64,000 nucleotides of DNA from Panacagrimonas perspica (GTDB lineage: Bacteria; Pseudomonadota; Gammaproteobacteria; Nevskiales; Nevskiaceae), in assembly GCF_004364935.1 (NCBI RefSeq), contig NZ_SOBT01000008.1, positions 623,534 to 687,533 on the forward strand. The letters run 5' to 3'. Under the pieces are notes generated by a model. The model was not told the DNA's origin. It made no database searches and worked only from the letters and a program-made list of their open reading frames with translations. This document shows, in pieces, positions 57,763-64,000 of the stretch. Numbering within the stretch: position 1 is the stretch's first letter; every line of letters starts with the position of its first letter. The position numbers were made by a program, and so were the translations under genes.

Positions 57763-60165
57763 TCAGGACTCCCAGCGTCCGTGCGAGACCTTGAGGAATT
57801 TCTCGGGGCTCACGCGCAGCGCCGCGCCGGTGGGGCATGCGCGCACGCAGGCCGGTCCACCACTGATGTTCTTGCACATGTCGCACTTGGCGGCTTTCTT
57901 GATGCCCTTCTCGTGCGAGTCGCCGTGGCCGGGTTCATCGCCGCCGAACATCATCCAGCGCCACAGGCTGGGTTCGTTCTTGCTCTCGACGCCCATCTGG
58001 ATCACGCCATACGGGCAGTTGCGCTGACAGTTGCCGCAGCCGATGCAGGCATCCGAGATGTAGACCTCTCCGCCCGGCGAGCGACGGATCGCGTCGGGTG
58101 GGCAGTCCTTCATGCAGTGCGGATGCTCGCAGTGACGGCACGACGTCGGCACATGCAGGTTGTCGTAGGTCGGGCCTGCCTCGCGATCCAGACGCGACAG
58201 GTTGCCATGCGTCGACGCGCAGGCTTTCTCGCACTGATCACAACGCACGCACAGTGATTCGTCGATCAGCAGGACGTCGGTGGCCTCGCCGAGTCCCTGC
58301 TTCATCAGGAACGATATGACGCCGCTGCGCTCGGGCTCGACGTTCTGCTCCACATTGCTGGCGATGCGCGAGCGGTGGATCTTGCGCACGCGGCGCGCGA
58401 GCTGCGGATAGCGCTCCATCACCTTGGCGAAGACGGCGCCATCGAGCCGGATCGCTTCGGTGCGGACAGCCGCCTTCACGGTCGCCGTGCGCGGCGTGTC
58501 CGAGATCAGGGCCATTTCGCCGATGTACTGTCCGGCGGGTACGTAGGCCAGCACCACTTCGCGACCGCCGACGGTGTGCGAGACCATCACCGAACCGCTG
58601 CGGATCAGGTACAGCCCATCGCCCGGATCGCCTTCGCTGAACACCACCTGGTTGGCGTCATAAGAGTGCACGGTGGCGCTGCCCGCGAGCATCTTCAGAT
58701 CTGCCGGAGACACGCCCTTGGCGAGCTGCGTCTCGATGGCGCGCAGCAGGAACGTCTCGTCGATGACCCGGCGCACGGCCGCGACGCTGTTGATCAGCTT
58801 GAGCGTCGTGCGGCGCGGCGACTCGATCAGCACGCAGGCTTCGTCGGCGAGCACCGTGTGCGTGCGACGCCGGCCCGAGATCAGGCTCATCTCGCCGAAG
58901 AACTCGCCTGGCTTGATGGCGATGCGCTTGGTCGCATCGTCCGGATCGATCTCGATTTGCGCGCCGCCGCCGAGCAGCGAATAGAAGCTGTCGCTGTAAT
59001 CGTTGCGCTTGAAGATGGCTTCACCCTTCTTGGGCACGCGCACGTTGGAGTCGAGCAGGAACTCGCGCAGCTGCAGCGACGTCAGCGACGCCAGCAGCGG
59101 CATGCGCTCCTTGATCGAAGCCAGCGCGTTGTCGACGTCGCCCTTGAAGCCGGGGAGGGCGGCGAACTTCGCCCTGAGCAGGGGCGCGTCGGCCGGCTCG
59201 ATCTTGCGGCCTTCGATGGTCTCGATGACCTCGTAGCCCTGATTCATCGCCTGCTTGATCAGCGGAAAACCCGCCAGCGCGCCGACGATGTACAGGCCCG
59301 GCACATTCGATTCGTAGACGCCGGACACGGCCGGAACGCTGTTCGGATCCTTGCTCGGGAACTGTACGCCGCAGGATTCGACGAATGCGCGAGGAGGTGT
59401 GGCGCCTAGGCGAGCGATCACGCGGTCCACCGGGATCACCGCGGTGCCTTCGGCAGTCTTCAAGGCCAGTTCCGCCAGACGCGGTCCCTGCGGCGTGAGC
59501 CGGGCTTCCGATATCGAGCAGTTGTAGTAGCAGCGGATCTTGCCGGTCTCGATGGCCTTGAGGATGTCGGCCTCGTTGGCGTCCTTGGCGCGATTGAATT
59601 CCGCGCCGCGGTTGATGATCGTCACCTGGTTGGCGGCCGACAGCGCGATCGCGTTTTCGATGGCCGCATCGCCAGCGCCGACGACGACGATGGCCTCGCG
59701 TGAATAGGCGTCGGGATCGTCGAGTTGATACTGGACGAAGTCGAGGTCTTCACCCGGCGCGCCGAGCTTGCGCAGGTTTCCCTGCAGCCCGATGGCGAGG
59801 ACCACGGTTTCGGCGGTCACGCGCTCGCCGCCGGGTATTTCCAGGACGAACGCGCCGCGCTCGCCCTTGATGCTCTTTACCGGCGCGCCGTGCCGGACAT
59901 TGACCTTGAGGCGCGTGGAGCCCTCATTCCAGGCATCGAGGATCGTTTCCCGCTTTCCGGCCTCGAACGGCACCGCCGCGCGCAGCGGCAGCACGCCCGG
60001 CTCGGCCATGACGTGCTTTCCCTTCTGGTAGCGGTAGATCGTGTTCGAGAGATGCTGCTCGGCTTCGAGCAACACATGCGAGACGCCGAGTTCAGCCGCT
60101 CTCGCAGCGGCTGAAAGGCCCGCAGGGCCGCTTCCCACGACGGCGATCTTGAATGCACTGGTCAC
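57763..60165 (-). CDS. FAD oxidoreductase with two cNMP-binding domains and four [4Fe-4S] motifs
   Basis: An 800-residue cytoplasmic protein. Residues 1-330 form a FAD/NAD(P) oxidoreductase (VVGSGPAGLSAAA at 9-21, second Rossmann VVVGAGDAAIENA). Two cyclic-nucleotide-binding domains follow (about 350-470 and 480-600), with phosphate-binding cassettes FGEMSLISGRRRTHTV and IGEMALISDTPRTATV. From about residue 640, 16 cysteines form four ferredoxin-type motifs (CVRCDQCEKAC, CRHCEHPHCMKDC, CIGCGNCQRNC, CDMCKNISGGPACVRAC). It could take electrons from NAD(P)H and deliver them to the neighbouring membrane protein, gated by cNMP. Start is GTG at 60165. First gene of the long minus-strand cluster. 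Confidence 0.88.
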   Translation of the reverse strand: MTSAFKIAVVGSGPAGLSAAARAAELGVSHVLLEAEQHLSNTIYRYQKGKHVMAEPGVLPLRAAVPFEAGKRETILDAWNEGSTRLKVNVRHGAPVKSIKGERGAFVLEIPGGERVTAETVVLAIGLQGNLRKLGAPGEDLDFVQYQLDDPDAYSREAIVVVGAGDAAIENAIALSAANQVTIINRGAEFNRAKDANEADILKAIETGKIRCYYNCSISEARLTPQGPRLAELALKTAEGTAVIPVDRVIARLGATPPRAFVESCGVQFPSKDPNSVPAVSGVYESNVPGLYIVGALAGFPLIKQAMNQGYEVIETIEGRKIEPADAPLLRAKFAALPGFKGDVDNALASIKERMPLLASLTSLQLREFLLDSNVRVPKKGEAIFKRNDYSDSFYSLLGGGAQIEIDPDDATKRIAIKPGEFFGEMSLISGRRRTHTVLADEACVLIESPRRTTLKLINSVAAVRRVIDETFLLRAIETQLAKGVSPADLKMLAGSATVHSYDANQVVFSEGDPGDGLYLIRSGSVMVSHTVGGREVVLAYVPAGQYIGEMALISDTPRTATVKAAVRTEAIRLDGAVFAKVMERYPQLARRVRKIHRSRIASNVEQNVEPERSGVISFLMKQGLGEATDVLLIDESLCVRCDQCEKACASTHGNLSRLDREAGPTYDNLHVPTSCRHCEHPHCMKDCPPDAIRRSPGGEVYISDACIGCGNCQRNCPYGVIQMGVESKNEPSLWRWMMFGGDEPGHGDSHEKGIKKAAKCDMCKNISGGPACVRACPTGAALRVSPEKFLKVSHGRWES

Positions 60166-60234
60166 GATTGCTGGCCTTCCCCGGGCTGGCGCGTCGTATC
60201 GTGGCCGCGTGTCGGTACTTCGGCAAGCTCGTTT

Positions 60235-60268
60235 GAGAACTCGCGCACACTTTTTTGAAAGAGTTCTC
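60235..60268. promoter_or_regulatory. Inverted repeat in the divergent promoter region of the electron-transfer cluster
   Basis: A perfect inverted repeat of gagaactc (60235-60242) and gagttctc (60261-60268) separated by 18 bp lies in the 196-bp space between the FAD protein start and the pentaheme cytochrome start. A further partial half-site, agttctcg, occurs at 60307-60314. This would suit a regulator binding site controlling both directions. No matching regulator is encoded adjacent. Confidence 0.4.
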
Positions 60269-60361
60269 GACTTCGCTTCGCACGCGGCCTACATTCGTCG
60301 CGGGACAGTTCTCGCCAGAAAGGCGGGAGCAGGCACGTCGAAGGGGGAGTCGTCGCACCCA

Positions 60362-61672
60362 ATGTCCAGGGGAATCACTGCGTTGATGGGGGTGGTGTTC
60401 GCGCTGCTGGCCGGTCGCGCGTTCGGTGCGGACGCGCGCGTAGAAGGCGGCCATCTCGGAGTGGCCACCTGTGCCGGATCCACCTGCCACGGTGCGGTCA
60501 AGACGATCGGCACGCATGCGATCCGGCAGGACGAATACTTCATCTGGCAGCGCAAGGACGCCCACGCGGGCGCCTACAACCGTCTGCTCGAGCCGCGCTC
60601 CAACCTGATGTCCCGCCGGCTCGGATGGGGTGACGCCGCACGGGCGGAAGGCTGCCTCACTTGTCACGCGGACACGGTAGAACCTGCCGCGCGTGGCGAG
60701 AAGTGGATGGTCACGGACGGCGTGGGCTGCGAGGCCTGTCACGGCGGGGCCAGCAAGTGGATCGGCAGCCACGTGCAGGGCTACAAGACCCGCGACGACG
60801 CCAAGGCCGACGGCCTGTATCCGACCTGGGAACCCGCAGCTCGGGGACAGATGTGCCTGTCCTGCCATCAGGGTTCGCGCGAACGGCCGATGACGCACGC
60901 GATCATGGCCGCAGGCCATCCGCCCCTGCTGTTCGAACTCGACACCTTCGGCACTCTGGAGCCGTATCACCACGAGGTCGACGCCGACTACGTGCAGCGC
61001 AAGGGTGCGCAAGACCCGGCGCGAGCCTGGGCCGTCGGACAGGCGATGGCGGCGGACAACCTGTTGCAATCCCTTGCCGAAGGGCGCCACGCGGACGGGC
61101 TGATGCCCGAACTGGCGTTCTTCGACTGCGATGCCTGCCACCACTCGATGAAGGCGGGCCGCAACGAGCCCGGCCGCACGGCCGCGCGTGCGCCCGGCAC
61201 GGTGCCTCTGGCGGATAGCTCGGTGGTCCTGCTGGGCCTCTGGCTGCAGTCGGTCGACCCGGCAATGGCGAAGGAATGGCAGGCGGGCTGGGCGCGGCTC
61301 TACGACAAGGGCTTCTCGGGCGACGACGCGCTGCGGCGCGAGGCGCAGGGCCTGCGGGATGTCCTGAGGGCCGTCGTGCTGGGGCGTGTGCAGGCCGCGA
61401 GCCTGGACGGCCCTCAGATTCGCAAGGTTCTGGGCGCGATCCTGGCCAGTGCCTCCGGTGCGCACGCGGGCGACTACCGGTTCGCCGAGCAGGCTGCGAT
61501 GGCGTCGCTCGTGCTCGGATCGGCCTTGGGCGAGCGCGACGGGCAGGGTTTCAGCACCGCTGAGAAGTCCGCGATCGATGCGCTCTACGAGTCGGTGAAG
61601 GAGCGCGACCGCTTCAATCCGCCGGCCTATCGGGCCGCTCTGGTCAAGCTGCGGGCCAGCCTCGCGAACTGA
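60362..61672 (+). CDS. Pentaheme cytochrome c554-like protein
   Basis: A 436-residue exported cytochrome. The signal peptide (MSRGITALMGVVFALLAGRAFG) is followed by five heme-binding motifs: CAGSTCH (CX4CH), CLTCH, CEACH, CLSCH and CDACH. The CX4CH spacing is unusual. The region GVGCEACHGGASKWIGSH resembles cytochrome c554-type multiheme proteins. The last ~160 residues lack motifs and look helical. Start ATG at 60362; upstream open frame extends into the divergent region and is rejected. It is transcribed away from the FAD/Fe-S protein and may be the soluble periplasmic partner or the electron donor/acceptor of the cluster. Confidence 0.85.
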   Translation: MSRGITALMGVVFALLAGRAFGADARVEGGHLGVATCAGSTCHGAVKTIGTHAIRQDEYFIWQRKDAHAGAYNRLLEPRSNLMSRRLGWGDAARAEGCLTCHADTVEPAARGEKWMVTDGVGCEACHGGASKWIGSHVQGYKTRDDAKADGLYPTWEPAARGQMCLSCHQGSRERPMTHAIMAAGHPPLLFELDTFGTLEPYHHEVDADYVQRKGAQDPARAWAVGQAMAADNLLQSLAEGRHADGLMPELAFFDCDACHHSMKAGRNEPGRTAARAPGTVPLADSSVVLLGLWLQSVDPAMAKEWQAGWARLYDKGFSGDDALRREAQGLRDVLRAVVLGRVQAASLDGPQIRKVLGAILASASGAHAGDYRFAEQAAMASLVLGSALGERDGQGFSTAEKSAIDALYESVKERDRFNPPAYRAALVKLRASLAN

Positions 61673-61795
61673 GGCGGGCAGAGGGTTCGGAAAAGGCCCG
61701 GTAGTGAGGGCCTATCTGTTAGAATTCCCTCGCTTTTAGTCCCCTCGAATAATTCTTGACCCGACCATGTTTTTAGTGGCCGGAAGGGCTTGTTG

Positions 61796-64000
61796 ATGAC
61801 CGATTTTGCAAAGGAAGTTCTCAGCGTCAATCTTGAGGACGAGATGCGCCGTTCCTACCTCGATTACGCGATGAGCGTGATCGTCGGCCGAGCTCTCCCG
61901 GATGCGCGTGACGGACTCAAGCCGGTGCACCGGCGAATCCTGTACGCGATGAGCCAGCTCAACAACACCTGGAACCGTCCGTACATCAAGTGCGCGCGTG
62001 TCGTCGGTGATGTCATCGGCAAATACCACCCGCACGGCGACAACGCGGCTTACGACGCGCTGGTCCGCATGGCGCAGGACTTTTCGCTGCGCTATCCACT
62101 GGTGGACGGACAGGGCAACTTCGGTAGCGTCGACGGTGATCCGCCGGCGGCGATGCGCTACACCGAGTGCCGCATGTCACGGCTCACCTCGGAACTGCTC
62201 GCCGACATCGACTCCGACACCGTCGACTTCATCCCGAACTACGACGAGAAGGACATCGAGCCGGTCGTCCTTCCGACGCGCATTCCGCAGCTGCTGGTCA
62301 ACGGCTCGGCCGGCATCGCGGTCGGCCTGGCCACGAACATCCCGCCGCACAACCTGTCCGAGGTCATCGACGGCTGCGTGGCGCTGGTCGACAACCCGGA
62401 CATCGACATCGCCGGGCTCATGAAGCTGATCCCGGCACCGGACTTCCCGACCGCCGGCCTGCTGCTCGACGCGCACGGTCTGGTCGACGCCTACAACACG
62501 GGTCGCGGTCGCATCGTGCTGCGCGCGCGCACGCACTTCGAGGACGTCAGCAACGACAAGCAGGCGATCATCGTCACCGAGCTGCCGTACCAGGTGAACA
62601 AGGCGCGCCTGCAGGAGCGCATCGCCGAACTCGTCAAGGAAAAGAAGCTCGAGGGCATCTCGGAGATCCGCGATGAGTCGGACCGCGACGGCATGCGCGT
62701 GTTCATCGAGCTCAAGCGAAACGAGAACGCCGAGGTCGTGCTGAACAACCTGTTCCAGCAGACGGGCATGCAGGTGACGTTCGGCATCAACATCGTTGCG
62801 CTCGAAGGCGGTCAGCCCAAGACGATGAATCTCAAGCAGCTGCTCGAGATCTTCGTGCGACATCGCCGCGAGGTGGTGACGCGTCGCACGCGCTATCTGC
62901 TGCGCGAGGCACGCAAGAAGGCGCACATCCTCGAAGGTCTGGCCGTCGCGCTGGCCAACATCGACGAGATGATCGAGCTGATCAAGCGCGCGCCGAACTC
63001 TGCGGACGCCAAGGTTGGCCTGATGGGGCGGACCTGGGACGCGGGCCTGGTCACGACCCTGCTCGCGCGCGCGGATTCCAGCGCTTCTCGGCCGGAAGAT
63101 CTCGCGGCAGAGTTCGGGCTGGTCGAAGATGGCTACCGGCTCAGCGAAGCGCAGGCGCAGGCGATCCTGGACATGCGCCTGTCCAAGCTCACGGCGCTCG
63201 AGCAGGACAAGATCCACGAGGAGTTCAAGGAACTGCTCGAAGCGATTCTCGACTACCTCGACATCCTGGGTTCCGAAGCCCGCCTGCTGTCGGTGATCCG
63301 CGGCGAGCTGCTGGCGATCAAGGAGCAGTACGGAGACGAGCGCCGCACCGAAATCACGGAGCTGGCGCTGAACATCGCGCGCGAGGACCTGATCCCGCCG
63401 CAGGAAATGGTCGTCACGCTCTCGCACGAGGGCTACGTGAAGTCCGTGCCGCTGGTCGAGTACCAGGCGCAAAAGCGCGGCGGTCGCGGCAAGCAGGCGG
63501 CGAGCACCAAGGACGAGGACTTCGTCGACCGCCTATGGTCGGCGCATTCGCATGACTGGCTGCTGTGTTTCGGCAGCACCGGCAAGGTCTACAAGCTGCG
63601 CGTGTTCGAGCTGCCCGTGGGCTCGCGCGGTTCGCGCGGTCGGCCGTTCGTGAACCTGCTGCCGCTGGAGCCCGGCGAGAAGATCAGTGCGGTTCTGCCG
63701 ATCCAGTCCTTTGGGGTCACCGAGGCGATCGAGGCCGAGGCGGTGCCGTCGGTCGAGGGCGCCGTCGATACGGCGGAAACGGCGGAAGGGATCACGGCCA
63801 GCGGTCCGTTCGTGTTCATGGCGACGCGACTCGGCACCGTGAAGAAGACGCCCCTTTCCGCGTTCGCCAACATCCGCTCGAACGGCATCATCGCTGTGGA
63901 CTTGCGGGTCGACGATGCGCTGGTGGGTGTCGCGATCACGAACGGGACCAGCGACGTCCTGCTGTTCAGCGACGCCGGTCGCGTCATCCGCTTCAACGAG
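61796..64000 (+). CDS. gyrA: DNA gyrase subunit A (3' end outside window)
   Basis: The breakage-reunion subunit of DNA gyrase; the first 735 codons are in the window and the frame is open at the end. The N-terminus [20 protein letters not shown], catalytic Tyr122 in AAMRYTE and the GyrA box QKRGGRG near residue 560, at the entry of the C-terminal propeller, mark it as GyrA and not ParC. The quinolone-determining region reads GDNAAYD at 81-87, with Asn83 where Ser or Thr is usual and Asp87 conserved. ATG at 61796 follows cggaagggcttgttg. The gap to the cytochrome gene holds a small hairpin (61695-61714) without a T-run. Confidence 0.97.
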   Translation, partial: MTDFAKEVLSVNLEDEMRRSYLDYAMSVIVGRALPDARDGLKPVHRRILYAMSQLNNTWNRPYIKCARVVGDVIGKYHPHGDNAAYDALVRMAQDFSLRYPLVDGQGNFGSVDGDPPAAMRYTECRMSRLTSELLADIDSDTVDFIPNYDEKDIEPVVLPTRIPQLLVNGSAGIAVGLATNIPPHNLSEVIDGCVALVDNPDIDIAGLMKLIPAPDFPTAGLLLDAHGLVDAYNTGRGRIVLRARTHFEDVSNDKQAIIVTELPYQVNKARLQERIAELVKEKKLEGISEIRDESDRDGMRVFIELKRNENAEVVLNNLFQQTGMQVTFGINIVALEGGQPKTMNLKQLLEIFVRHRREVVTRRTRYLLREARKKAHILEGLAVALANIDEMIELIKRAPNSADAKVGLMGRTWDAGLVTTLLARADSSASRPEDLAAEFGLVEDGYRLSEAQAQAILDMRLSKLTALEQDKIHEEFKELLEAILDYLDILGSEARLLSVIRGELLAIKEQYGDERRTEITELALNIAREDLIPPQEMVVTLSHEGYVKSVPLVEYQAQKRGGRGKQAASTKDEDFVDRLWSAHSHDWLLCFGSTGKVYKLRVFELPVGSRGSRGRPFVNLLPLEPGEKISAVLPIQSFGVTEAIEAEAVPSVEGAVDTAETAEGITASGPFVFMATRLGTVKKTPLSAFANIRSNGIIAVDLRVDDALVGVAITNGTSDVLLFSDAGRVIRFNE

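Noticed and set aside
55065-61672. Assignment as a standard Mtr/Pio or Hao-type (ammonia oxidation) system
   Set aside because: No MtrB, MtrA, HAO or cytochrome cM552 features were recognised. The c554-like protein alone is not enough, and the barrel has a FimV-like domain instead.
61695-61714. Hairpin aggccc/gggcct before gyrA
   Set aside because: Short stem with an 8-base loop and no T-run; not listed as a terminator.

Overview
The window reads as a GC-rich (roughly 63-65% by eye) chromosome segment of a gammaproteobacterium, most likely near Xanthomonadales, Steroidobacterales or Nevskiales. The basis is housekeeping gene order: map/glnD/dapD/dapE diverging from rpsB-tsf-pyrH-frr-uppS-cdsA-dxr-rseP-bamA-skp-lpxD-fabZ-lpxA, then ispB diverging from rplU-rpmA-obgE-proB, then rpsT/murJ-ribF-ileS-lspA-ispH, and finally gyrA. 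The lineage is an inference from gene order and protein character; no marker search was run.

Layout. 1-3.8 kb: the 3' end of a large repeat-containing RTX adhesin (type I secretion) facing a trypsin-like protease with a GlyGly-CTERM-like sorting tail, then a REP-type palindrome. 3.8-10.4 kb: YheT-like hydrolase, dapE, dapD, glnD and map, all on the minus strand. 10.4-23.1 kb: the translation, lipid and envelope-biogenesis block on the plus strand, ending at lpxA. lpxB, which usually follows, is absent here. 23.1-31.5 kb: accessory region with a regulator made of two tandem MarR-like domains, a promoter/operator region, and a catabolic-looking operon (ferredoxin reductase, [2Fe-2S] ferredoxin, cytochrome P450, Baeyer-Villiger-type monooxygenase, DUF3237 protein). 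It ends at a tRNA-Pro(CGG). 31.5-42.8 kb: a second housekeeping block. 42.9-61.7 kb: a large electron-transfer and envelope cluster. 61.8 kb to the end: gyrA, cut by the window edge.

The most interesting region is 46.8-61.7 kb. It encodes a cytoplasmic FAD oxidoreductase carrying two cyclic-nucleotide domains and four [4Fe-4S] motifs; a His-bearing membrane protein; an FHA-domain protein whose transmembrane helix leads to ten CXXCH motifs; a two-domain GlcG/HbpS-like lipoprotein; an outer-membrane beta-barrel candidate with a FimV/LysM-like N-terminus; a second decaheme protein with an LVIVD-type propeller; and, divergently, a five-heme cytochrome c554-like protein. Downstream lie two DUF4331 proteins, a TPR protein and a HupE/UreJ-like membrane protein. 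Together they could form a route from cytoplasmic reductant across the inner membrane and periplasm to the outer membrane, about 25 c-type hemes in all. No domain in it matches the standard MtrCAB/OmcA set that I recognise. Function and direction of electron flow are inference.

The accessory P450 operon supplies its own redox chain (reductase to ferredoxin to P450), followed by a ring-oxygenating flavoenzyme. That is consistent with oxidation of a cyclic or terpenoid/steroid-like substrate, but the substrate cannot be read from sequence. One tRNA gene was found; no rRNA, CRISPR array, transposase or integrase was seen.
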